Shown: positions 46,801 to 57,400 of the stretch, piece after piece | Position numbering within the stretch: position 1 is the first letter of the stretch | Layout: each line of letters begins with the position of its first letter | NCBI GenBank assembly: GCA_020631735.1 | Contig: CM036225.1 | Span: 70,251,532 to 70,315,531 of the forward strand | Reading direction: 5' to 3' | DNA: 64,000 nucleotides | Origin: Saccharum officinarum | Taxonomy: Eukaryota > Streptophyta > Magnoliopsida > Poales > Poaceae | The notes under the pieces: model-generated | Databases searched by the model: none | What the model was told of the DNA's origin: nothing | What the model saw: only the letters and a program-made list of their open reading frames with translations | Position numbers and translations under genes: made by a program

Positions 46801-47525
46801 TCTAGCAAGAGAGGTGTATGATCTGAGATCTCTCGGGTAAGTGCTTGGACTGAGGCTAGTGGGAATTTTTGTTCCCAATCTGTTGTTACTAAGATGTGGT
46901 CTAACTTTTTGTATGTTGGCACCTTAGCATAATTAGCCCAAGTGCATTTCCTATCTGACATCTCAAGCTCTTTTAAGTTCAAGGTCTCAATAATAGCGTT
47001 AAATAACAGAGGCCATTTATTCTCATACCTTGAATTATTTTTCTCAAAAGGGTTCCTAATGATATTGAAATCTCCTCCTACTATGAAAGGAAGATCCCCA
47101 CAGCTAGTACAAGCTCGTACTAACTCTGATAAGAAATGCTCTTTGTGCTCCTCCTGAGCTGCCCCGTAAACAGATAAAAGAGCCTAAAGATAACCGTCTG
47201 TTTTATTTTTCAATATAAACTTAATATGATAATCACCGTCCTCAATATCCTGTACTTCATAACAACCCTGATTTATACCCATCAGCATTCCACCAGACAT
47301 GCCACGGGGACATCGCCAATACCAAATAAAATCAATCCCCGCACTGAAGTTGTCTAAACACTGAGTCAAGAAACTGTTTTTGTTGGTCTCTGAAAGTGCT
47401 ATAAAATCAAGGTTATTATCCCGAGCCATATCATGCAAGAAAGTATGTTTAGGTAGGTCTCGCAGACCTCTGTAATTCCAGAACACACCTTTCATTGGAA
47501 AACTATTTTTTTTCTTTACAACCAT
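43824..47525 (-). pseudogene. LINE ORF2: endonuclease and reverse transcriptase, degenerate
   Basis: From right to left the frame contains the apurinic endonuclease (NYRGLRDL, ALSETNK, VGGDFNIIRNP, then REISDHTPLLL near 46840). The reverse transcriptase follows (HNKAPSPDGFPADFY, then FIPGRYIMEG, LDFEKAYDKLK, GVRQGDPLSPILFN and the active-site YVDD in LQYVDDTFIFMDN near 45425). A zf-RVT zinc segment lies at about 44260-44210 (CCFCSAEESIQHLLFDC). Stops are seen at 47184, 46581 and 45707 (a Trp codon changed to TGA after KLK), and the frame shifts between 46581 and 46423 and between 45131 and 44771. In a working LINE this protein nicks the target and copies the RNA there. Confidence 0.9.
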
Positions 47526-47650
47526 ATTTTTATTGAGGAGTTTTTTTTCTTTTTTTTTTCTTTTGCCACCTTGATGGGTACATCAACAAGAACTCCATCT
47601 AGGTCCGCACTATTTTCGTCCATCACCTCTTCCGTTAAGTCGCCACAAAG

Positions 47651-50122
47651 TCAACTTATGGTAAAGGTATCAAGATCGATCTCATCCTCCTCTAGCTCAA
47701 TTTCATTCTCATTTTTTGTTAAACAAAAAGATGATTTTAGTCTATCATTTTCAACTTCTTTTAAAATATCAATGGATCCGTCAATCAAAACATCAGTATC
47801 ACCCAACCTTATGCCTACTCCCCCTAGGTTTTCCTCAATACGAATTTTAGGAAATGAACAAAATGATTTAACATTTAAATTACCTTGCGGTTCCTCGAGG
47901 TTCTTGACCGCAATCCTTTTTTCTGCTTTCTCCAACGACCTCACATCAGTCATGTCTGCATTCCGTTTGCTCCGCCGTACCGGTGTCAACTCCCCTCTGA
48001 CAAAACTGCCATCTTCATGACACTACCCAACTCCTTTTCTAACCCACCATCGGCTGCAATCCCAGCTTCTAGCATGGCATCACGCAGAAAACCAAGTTGT
48101 TAGATCCCTGAGCATGCGCCCCTTCAACCCCATCCTCCTGGAACGCCGACACCTGCTGCTCCGCTGCACCTGCGCTAGCAGCCAGCGCAGGCTGCTGTGC
48201 CTGGCCGTCAGCCCCTCCCTTCATCCTTCCCCCATCAGCCTGACTCAGTGAAAGCCCAGGTGCCTTAGGAAGTGAGAAGCGCTGCCCCAAGCGCGCTGGT
48301 GCTGACAACATCCCAGCTGACTTCGTCGAAGCAAGTATTGTAGCATTTGTTACATTAACTTATTCTCCTTCTTGGACTCCTAAAAAATTATGAGCCAACT
48401 CACTAAGTTCATCCTCCTCTCCTAGCAAGTCATCATTGGACCAATCATAATCCATCTGCGCCTCAAGAGTCTTGGCATCATTTTTGGATGAAATATTATT
48501 TTCTGCAGAACTAACATTCGCATCTGGTGCAGCCCCATTATTTTGAGCCTCCTTCATCTCAGTGCCTTTTGCTGCTCCATCACCCTGATCCTCATTCCCA
48601 CCATTTTGTAAAATTCCCAAATTCCTCATACCAAGATTTGGAGGAAAGGGCTCAACCTCAAAAGTCAGCTGAAAGTACCTATTCCCGATGATTACATCAT
48701 GTTTGGTTGGAATTGCCGCAGGTTCAAGTACCGCCACGACAAACCGCCCAAAGTTGCTTGCTCTGGTAGTCACCATGTCCACCTCCTGGGTAACACCGAA
48801 AAGTGTTCCTAAGGCCCACAGAATGACATACTCTCTGAGAATTGTTGGAAGGTTGGTAACCCGCATCCAAACCACAGGTAACACATGACCAAAATATTCT
48901 TCCTCCTCTTTGAACTCTTGGAACTTAAGTGTGACCTCCTCTTTCATATTTGCATTAAATTTTATCATCTTCATCAGGTCCCCTTTTGTAGGGAAAAGGA
49001 CCTTAAACTCGAAACCGCTGTGCCTTTTAACCTCCCAAGCAAAAGTATCCGACACCAACACACGCAAATAAGCTACTACTTCGTCCTCAGTTACATTTTT
49101 GCCTGAAGTAGATATTAGAGCCATTCTCGAGTCTTTCTTTGCCGGCTGAATAGAAGCATAAGGAAAATAATAGCCAGCAAGTGTATCTGCAGCCTGACCC
49201 ACTAACTGGACTATTGGCTTCGGTTGTTTGAGGACCGGGCACCGAACCATGGCATAATCACTACTCCTGCAGATTTCACAGAACACTATCGCGGTGCACT
49301 CATACATCAGGTGTCCCTTGACTCCACACCTTCTGCAAACTTTATTAGTGGAATCCCTGTGCGCTACCTCTATTGGGGCTGCACCAGCTACCACAATCTC
49401 TGAATTCTCAATTTGCATATCAATTGCGACGCCTGCCGAAGAAGAACCATGTAGCACCTGAGACACCGGCTGTTTCTCGGCCTTACCCAATGTCGCCGAA
49501 GAGGAGACACCTGTCTCTAACGCTGGCTGCTGGGGAGGCGTGACATGCTGGTTCAACCCTTGTCCCGCTTGCTGTGGCACTGGATGTGTCATCGTGCCAG
49601 CCGACTTCGGCGGTGGCAGCGGCACATGGGGTTGATCGGCTGCTGGGGTTGATGGCTCGGCTACTGCTGAATCGGCACCTGCGGAGGTACCGGAGCTTGC
49701 TGCTGCGGATAACCTTGCTGCTGTCCTCGCTGCTCCCGGTACGGCGCATGCCGAAAGTTGCGCCCTGGACGATAGGAACTGTTCCATCCGCGGCCGCCAT
49801 TGCCGCCATGCCGACCTCGTCGACCACGTTCATACTCCCAACCCGGGCCAAAGTTCGGTGGATGGGAGCCCAGGTTGGGGCTGAACCGTGATCCATTGAA
49901 ACGTGCGCCGTCATTGCTGTAGTTGTACCCGAAGCCGCCACCAGAGCCATGCCCAGCGCCGGCTCCAAAGCCATGTCCGACACCAGAGCCATGCCCAGCG
50001 CGGAGGGACCGATCATCAACGCGGTGTGGGAGGACTCCGAGATCACCAACGTCAACAAGCCGCCGGCTAACATCGCCATCGAGATCATCGGAGTCGCCAC
50101 CCGAATCGCCCTCAACAGTCAT
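47651..50122 (-). pseudogene. LINE ORF1: DUF4283-like and zinc-knuckle protein, degenerate
   Basis: The first frame (50122 to about 49660) is Gly/Arg-rich (GHGSGVGHGFGAGAGHGSGG). A frameshift follows, then the long frame ending at 48360 with zinc knuckles (CRRCGVKGHLMYEC, CEICRSSDYAMVRC, near 49350-49240). A region like the DUF4283 RNA-binding domain follows (AYLRVLVSDTFAWEVKRHSG, then VWMRVTNLPTILREYVILWA). Further pieces, including the C-terminal TPVRRSKRNA (47989 on), are in other frames. It is non-functional. Confidence 0.8.
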
Positions 50123-50166
50123 ATCTGGGCCTCCCCCGACGTGAATTATGATTCCTGACTTCTCCC

Positions 50167-50306
50167 CCGTGCTTTTGTCTACGCAGAAGCATGAAATATC
50201 ATGAGGATGAGCTATTTAATGTAGGATTCAATCATGTACCAGAGTGTTTTTTTCTCCAATGAACCGTGATTAATTGCCGTAGTGGTGCTCCCCGCTAAGG
50301 CAGTAA
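50167..50306. repeat. Segmental duplication downstream of copy 2, right part
   Basis: Continues the flank cut at 43664. It matches 36000-36120 (gaagcatgaa, catgaggatgagcta, gtaggattcaatcatgta). Confidence 0.75.
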
Positions 50307-50848
50307 GGCCTCGTTTGGGATTAAGGGAATTGTGGAGGAAAAGTACATGAACATCCTACCCATAGGAATGGTAACATTTTGGTCGTTTGGAACAAAGGAA
50401 CCATCAGATCCTTTCCTCTGGAATCCTGTAGCCACCCTGCGATTTCACGGGAATGAAAAAAATCCACTCTCATCTCTGGTTTTCACTCTCCTTCGCGTAA
50501 GCCCGAGGCACAGATATCATTCGATGGCCAATGGCGTGTCTCCAGCTTGATTCACAGCAGCAGCTAGCAGTGAATCATCACGGGTGGTGTTGAAAAGTAT
50601 AGATTGACATGTGACCTACCTAGGATTTTGGCCGCTAATTAGTACCACGAAGTACACGTATTTTGCATTTATAGGTTTTGTTATAAAATGGTCCATGTAA
50701 TTCCTGTACTTTCAATTCCGGTGCTCCAAACACTTCTTTCTATATCTTCTTGTGTTTTTCTATTCTTTTGTTTTGCTATCTTATTCCTACGCCTTTCCTA
50801 TGATTTCTCCCGTTCCTTTGTTTCACATTCCTTTTTCTAAACAGACCC
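50307..50848. mobile_element. PIF/Harbinger-type MITE with TAA target duplication
   Basis: The left end is GGCCTCGTTTGGGATT and the reverse complement of the right end GGGTCTGTTTAGAAA. TAA lies on both sides (50304-50306 and 50849-50851). The corresponding place downstream of receptor kinase copy 1 (about 36130) has no insert, which confirms the boundaries. Confidence 0.8.
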
Positions 50849-51487
50849 TAAAGTCGGGCAGATTCCTGGGCGTCACTCGGCGGCACCGGACCGGACCGGC
50901 CAGCCGCAGCGCGTGATGACGTTTTCACCTTGGCCGCCGTAGGAGCACCTTGCGAAGGAGACAGGCCTGAGGCCTCACTGGTCGGGCTGCGGTTTTTCTC
51001 TGTTCTGTCTCCGGCGAGGCGGCGACAGCTAAAGCTCACATTAACTTTGAGGTTTGTTAACCCAGCAGCAGCTACAGATCGTTTCTGAGCAGTAGCCAAT
51101 TGTTTCAGGTTCTGAATCTTTTCAATTCCAGTAGCAACAGTAAAGCCATCCTTGCATGTGTAAGCCAGCAGCAGCAGCAGCTTGTTTCTGTCTGCTCTCT
51201 TTGTCTCTGTTTCTTGCTGGGAACATAATAGCTCTAGCTGCAGATTCTTATCGTCTCACGCATGTAAGAAACAGAGCATCGACTTATTGATCCAGATATG
51301 TGCAGCGTCCCAGTGAATCAATCTCTGACACGGAATTACTTATTTACTTATAATCTCTGTAGCACTAGTGCGCTGGTTGCAGTTTGGTTGCAGATGTCTT
51401 TACCTGTAATTTGCCTAAGCCTGCGGTTCAGTTCCTGCAGTTTCTTGCCGACATTAATTCTATGAGAAACAAACTGTTGTAGGCACA
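50849..51487. repeat. Segmental duplication continued, and a coding-like minus-strand exon fragment
   Basis: 50850-51000 matches about 36240-36480. Beyond it, on the minus strand, 51487-51416 with the target-duplicated junction restored in thought reads as a short exon (CLQQFVSHRINVGKKLQELN, then RRLRQITG) with a donor gtaaag. It weakly resembles the end of an Rx N-terminal coiled coil of plant NLR proteins. The identification is tentative. Confidence 0.35.
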
Positions 51488-52994
51488 GTTCCCTCTGGTA
51501 GTTCCCTCGCGTCGTCTCCTCGCAAGGGCGACTCGAGGGCTCCCGGCCCGCCGCCGCCGAGACTCGGCACTCCTCGCTGGCTCGGCCGCCGCCACCTGCC
51601 ACCACGGCCTCCTCCTCGGCGGCGGCGGCCAGTAGGGGAGATAAAAAGGCCACCCCCTGTGCTCCCTCCTCTCTCTCCACCACAGACCCTCCTCCGTCCC
51701 CTTCACTCCTCCACCTCCCCACTCTCCCTCTCCAACTCTGGCATCGTGGGCCGGTCGGCCAGCCGAATCTGGGGGCCCCGCAGCCGGATCTAGTGTCGCC
51801 AGGGACGGGGCTGCAACGGCGGCTAGCTAGGGTTTCCGACGGCCAGATCTGGTCGCCTGGGGCAGCCGGCGGGCGGCGCAACCCGTGCCTCCGGTGTCAA
51901 CCCATCTAGCCCGGGTGTGGCTGGACTCCCCCCTGGCGGTCGGGGCGCCTGCGGCCAGCTGGAGCGTGCTTGCCTGCGGCCGGCGGCTGGATGTGGCAGA
52001 CCGGTGCCTACGTCTTCGCAGGCCAGGGTCGGCCGCGGTCAGGGCAACAGCTGGCGACTGCTGGTCTGTAGTGGCTGGCGGCCATGTGGCCTGCCTGCCT
52101 AAACCTGTAGGTGGCAGCCACTTCTGGGGTGCCGCGGCCACATGGTTGCTGCCCGCCCACCTCTGATGACGTGCATAGCGGTCGGGGCTTGCGGGCGGCT
52201 CTCTATGGGACGCCCAGTGGCGGTGCTCGATCAGTTTCTTGGGTGAAAACTCTGCCCGGGTTTCGAGCTGGCGGCGGTGGTACAACATGTGCCATCTACT
52301 TTCCTGAAGGCGTCGTTGAAGTTTCTGTTCATCGTGCGTGTCATTGGGGGCGGTTCAACGTTGTTGGCATCTATGGATGTCATCTCCTTCTTGGAGGCTT
52401 CATTGGAGCACTTTTGCCATCGTCCTGCTTCTCTCGTCAGAGTTGCTCCTGGCTGTGTTGTGCCTGCATGTGCTTCAGCTTAATCTTCGCTTTGATCTGC
52501 CTATCTCGGATGTCTAGTGTCGCCGCAGTCGTCTGGTTCTTCGCAGCGGATACTTGGCCGCTTGTGCTCCTTTCGACGGATGCTTTGTTGTCGCTTCCCT
52601 GGGTAGATATTTTGCCGCCGATGTCACTCCCCTCTCGCAGATGCTTTGTCGCGAGGTCTCTGGCGGATGCTTTGCCGCAGAGCTGCTAGTTGTTCGGGTG
52701 GATACTTTGCCGCCGTAGTCGTCTTCTTTCGGTGGATGCTTTGCCACCGCGGCTTCATCTCCCCAGATGGCAGTCTTTGCGTTGTTTGTCCTTGCAGGTC
52801 CAGTCGGTTAGGATGTGGCAGAGGGTCCTCCCCCTATCATGTTTCTTTCTTTCTCTTGTGTTTATTGTTCTTAACCACTATCTCTGTGGTTCTGTGTGCT
52901 GCGCTATGGGTTCTCCCATAGTGTATTGTGTATGCCATTCTTCGGCACTCAAACTTCTTTTTAATGAAATACACGTGAAGTCGTGTCTTAAAAA
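51488..52994 (+). mobile_element. Non-autonomous LINE-derived element with 17-bp target duplication
   Basis: AAACTGTTGTAGGCACA occurs at 51471-51487 and 52995-53011, bounding a 1.5-kb insert. It starts with a GC-rich segment like a grass LINE 5' UTR (gtcgtctcctcgcaagggcg, then actcgaggg) and ends cttttaatgaaatacacgtg, then aagtcgtgtctt and poly(A), a LINE 3' end. No ORF1 or ORF2 domain is present. It contains a minisatellite at 52540-52760. The long target duplication shows LINE-type integration. Confidence 0.85.
52540..52760. repeat. Minisatellite-like array of ggatgctttgccgc words
   Basis: Seven variants of ggatgctttgccgc occur at about 26-35 bp spacing (near 52548, 52580, 52606, 52639, 52665, 52699 and 52734), with more variable sequence between them. 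It lies within the LINE-derived element. Confidence 0.7.
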
Positions 52995-53156
52995 AAACTG
53001 TTGTAGGCACATCTTAGCTTGTGTTAGCAATTGCTCATCTTTTCGCTCTGCTTTTGTGATGCCTTAAAAAATTCTTGATTATTCCTACAGCCAATACATT
53101 ACTACTTGGTGTGTGTGACCTTATAGTAATTAGAAGACTGTACTTTATCTGCGACT

Positions 53157-53397
53157 TTCATGCCCTCGCCTCCTCCAAACAACCGTGCTGCGAAGTAGGA
53201 GCAGAGAAGGCAGGGAGTGACGTGACGATGACAGCGAGAGCGAAGAGGAGGCGGTCAAGGAAACGATGGAGCGATACCGAGTGGCTGAGATTCATGCTGT
53301 TACTTGATATATGAGAGGTCATGGTGAAACAGAGCTGAGAAAGACTAAAATAGATTGACCCTCTTATTTTCTTCACCGGGATTAGAAAGGAAGATGA
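53157..53397 (+). pseudogene. Duplicated tail of CPSF30
   Basis: Matches the end of CPSF30 exon 7 and its 3' UTR (about 27688-28045). It has catgccctcgcctcctccaa, then gacgatgacagcgagagcga, then gatcaaggaaacgat-like sequence, then ggagcgataccgagtggctg. An internal stretch of about 100 bp of the exon is missing, and stops are present, so it is not coding. It ends at gggattagaaaggaag, where it passes directly into receptor kinase copy 3. Confidence 0.9.
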
Positions 53398-53741
53398 CTT
53401 GGCCGTGTGGTGGCGCGGTGTGACATGCGGCTTGAAAGGAAGATGACTTGGCCGTGTGGTGGCGCTGAACCTCACCAGTCTCAACCTTGTTGGCACCATC
53501 ACCACTGCGCTGGGCAACCTAACCTATTTGAGGCTGCTCGATCTTTCATTGAACCACTTCGATGGCGTCATGCCACCAGAGCTTGGTAATCTTCGTGACC
53601 TTGAGACTCTTGTACTTGGACACAACTCCATCCAAGGATACATTCCACCATCACTCATGAATTGCAGTCACCTTGTCATCTCTCTTTATGGTAATATGAT
53701 ACAGGGTGAAATACCAAGTGAGGTCAGCTCATTGCATAACC

Positions 53742-54281
53742 TGTTAAGTCTATAGGATCAAATAGAGTAGATCAAACGGGAAACTTTCTTTTCATTTTGG
53801 TATAAACATCAAGATCCTAGAACATGATCTACTAGAAGAATAACAGAGACATGAAAGAGGGAGGAGGTAGAGATACGGTGGAGTTTATAGACCGTCGGTG
53901 GGAACTGTAGGGGCACTGGAGCTGGAGCCGGTCGCCATCACGGTCGTTGATGGAGGCTGCGCTCGGGCAGCGGCGTTCGGTGAAGATAGGCGGTGCAGTG
54001 GAGACCGTGGCAGCACAGTGCAGTGACGTCGACGGCGTGGAGGTGCTTCCCGTCACTACTGCGCTCCCTCACTTAGATTGGACTAGGGTTAGGAACTGTA
54101 GGTGGGGAAAGTGGCGGCGGCGAACTTCGTCGTGCGTGCCCTGGCTCCCCACCTCTCCTTTTTTATAGCGCAGTGTGACAGGGGCCCTCCAACCATAGTT
54201 GGGTTAGGCGGCCCCGATCAGGGCGCGGGATCAAGCCCAATAGGCCGTTGGGCCTATTAGCGAGGAGATCAAAACCTAACA
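53742..54281 (-). repeat. 3' LTR of the Copia element
   Basis: 540 bp. On the minus strand it starts TGTTAGGTTTTGATC and ends AGACTTAACA. It differs from the other LTR at a modest number of positions, so insertion was not very recent. Confidence 0.95.
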
Positions 54282-54296
54282 TTCTCCCCCTTGATC
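54282..54296 (-). other. Copia polypurine tract
   Basis: The minus strand reads GATCAAGGGGGAGAA directly before the 3' LTR, the expected start of plus-strand DNA synthesis. Confidence 0.85.
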
Positions 54297-54481
54297 TCAA
54301 CATTACTTTAACATTTAAACTTTGACTTCAATACTTTTTACTTTACTCGTTCCATCACAGATAAGTGCATAGAGCATGTTTCATCATCACGGTCAATCGC
54401 TGATAGATTTAACAGCTACAATGCACACCTCTGATCTGAAACAGTTACTTTAACTTTGGGCCCTTTATTATAGTCTAGGAG

Positions 54482-57400
54482 TCATAGGCTTTCCCTTAAA
54501 CCCATACCGGCTACATGTTCTCTGAACACGTTGGGTGGTAAGCCTTTTGTAAGCAGATCCGTGAGTATCTTTCCAGTACTTATATGCTCAAGATTTATAA
54601 TTTGATCCCGGACTTTATCCTTCACAACATAATATTTTATGTCAAAGTGTTTGGCAGCACCACTTGATTTATTGTTGTGAGCATACTGTACTACTGGATT
54701 ATTATCGCAGTATAACTTTAGTGGTTTATGTATGTTGTCGACCACCTTCAAACCAGGTATGAACTTCTTTAGCCAGTTCATCTGCCCCGTTGCCTCATAA
54801 CACGCTACAAACTCGACATACATTGTGGACGATGTAGTGACGGTTTGTTTTGAGCTTTTCCATGAAATTGCTCCTCCTGCGAGAATGAACACATATCCTG
54901 ATGTTGATTTTCTATCATCTCCCGCATAATCAGAATTCGAATACCCCACTATTTAGAGAGAATCTGATTTTCTGTACGTCAAACTGAGGCCTTTCGTATC
55001 TTGCAAATATCGCAATACTTTCTTTACTAATTTTCAGTGTTCAATTTCTGGATTACTTTGAAATCTGTCAAGCAACTCGGTAACAAAAGCTAAGTCAGGG
55101 CGTGTGCACACTTGAGCATACTGTAGGCTTCCGACAGCATAAGCATATGGAACCACTTTCATTTGATCGAGCTCGTATTGGTTCCTAGGGCATTGAAAAT
55201 CCCCATATTTGTCGCCCTTGACCATGGGTGCAGGTGAGGCACTACATTTATGCATACTAAATTTCTTTAAAACTTTTTCTATGTATGTCTTTTGTGATAG
55301 TCCTAATACCCCTTTACTTCTATCTCGGTGAATCTATATGCCCAAAACAAATGACGCTTCACCAAGATCTTTCATATCAAATTTTGAGGACAAAAACTTC
55401 TTTGTCTCCAGTAGTAGACCGACATCACTACTAGCAAGTAAGATATCATCTACATACAGGATTAGGAAGATATACTTTCCATTCTTAAACTTTGTATAAA
55501 CACAATTGTCCTCAACATTTTCTTTAAACCCAAAATTCCTTATTGTTTTGTCAAACTTCAAGTACCACTGTCTTGAAGCTTGCTTTAACCCATAAATAGA
55601 TTTCTTTAAGCGGCATCCCATCCGTTCTTTTCCTTCCACGACAAAGCCTTTCGGTTGTGCCATGTAAACATTTTCCTCCAGATGCCCATTGAGGAATACC
55701 ATTTTTACATCCATCTGATGTAACTCTAAATCATAGTGTGTCACTAATGCCATTATAATTCTGAAAGAATCCTTACATGAGACTGGAGAGAACGTCTTAT
55801 TGTAATCAATCCCTTCTCTTTGCGTGAAATATTTTGCCACAAGTCGCGCTTTAAACCTTTCAATATTCCCTTGGGAGTCATGTTTTGTCTTGTAGATCCA
55901 TTTACAGTCTACTGTCTTGGCTCCTTTAGGAATAGGTTCTAAGTCCCAAACTTTGTTGGTACTTATTGACTTTATTTCATCTTCCATGGCCTCAAGCCAC
56001 TTCGATGAATTATCGCTTCTCATGGCTTCTTCAAATGAAGTAGAATCACCCTCCATTTGAAATTCTTCAGTGTTATACACTTTATAATCATCAGGTATAG
56101 CTAATCTTTTAACTCTTTGAGACCTTCTCGGGGCCTCCACATTTGGCAAATCTTCTGTTTGGGGCTGTTGTTGCTCCCCCTCATCTGTGGCATAAGTTTG
56201 TATAGGATCCTGAGGAACAGGTTCCTCATCATCATTCGTTGTCGCCATAGGAGAACTGACAACATGTGTTTTCACTATAATGTCCCGCACTGTTGGTGCA
56301 ACAAGAACAGGTAGTTCAAAGAATGGTTCCTGAATCATTAGAGTGGGCACACATACCTGTTTCTCCTCAAGAATAATTTCTCGAGCTACCATGTTCCCCC
56401 TCATCATTTCATCCTCTAAGAAAATAGCATATCTCGTTTCTACAAACTTTGTGTATCTGTCTGGATAGTAGAAATGAAAACCTTTTGACTTTTCAGGGTA
56501 TCCAATAAAATGGCAACTCATTGTTTTGGATTCTAGCTTCCCTATATTTGGGTTGAACACTTTAGCCTCAACAGGACCCCCCACACACGTAAATGTTTTA
56601 GTGAGGGTACTCTTCCTGTCCACAACTCATACGGTATTTTGGGCACCGATTTACTTGGTACTCTAGTTAGAATATGAATTGCGGTTTTTAACGCCTCCAT
56701 CCATAGACTCAATGGTAAGTTAGAGTAGCTCATCATACTACGCACCATATCCATCAAAGTACGGTTACGTCTTTCAGCTACTCCATTCTGCTGAGGTTCG
56801 CCCGGTGTTGAATACTGGGCTACTATGCTATTCTCCTGTAAGAATCTTGTAAAAGGTCCAGGAACTTGGCCATATGGGGTATGTCGACCGTAGTACTCCC
56901 CATCATGATCAGATCGGACTATCTTCATCTTTAAATTGTGCTGATTTTTAATTTCAACCTTAAATATCTTAAATTTATCCAATGCTTCTGTTCTTTCTTT
57001 ACTTAGGTAAATATAGCTGTAACGGGAGTAATCATCTATGAATGTTATGAACGAGTCATAACCATCCACACTTTTCACAGGAAAAGGACCACAGATGTCT
57101 GTGTGGATTATCTATAGAATTCATGTGCTTCGTTTAACGTCATTTTTTATTTTTTTTTGTATATTTTCCTTTAATACATTCTCTGCATTGTTCTAAGTCT
57201 AAGAACTCTAATGGAGGAAGAATTTCATTCTTAACTAGTCTCTCTATTCTCCCCCTCAAAATATGGCCTAAACGACAGTGCCATAATTTTAACGATGCAT
57301 CTTGAGTTTTCTTTTGTTTTCTATTCGCATTAACAAACAAGGATACATTCTCATTTGCATCACATACGGAATTCACATTTTCACGAAGTGATAACAAATA

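Larger units (their letters stand above)
43665..50166 (-). mobile_element. Near full-length L1-type LINE with 14-bp target duplication
   Basis: The 14-bp sequence CCGTGCTTTTGTCT occurs at 43651-43664 and 50167-50180, exactly bounding the insert. The plus-strand T run next to the left copy is the element's poly(A) tail. Inside are ORF1 and ORF2 remnants in LINE order, all on the minus strand. It split the duplicated flank of receptor kinase copy 2. Both ORFs are broken, so it is not active. Confidence 0.9.
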
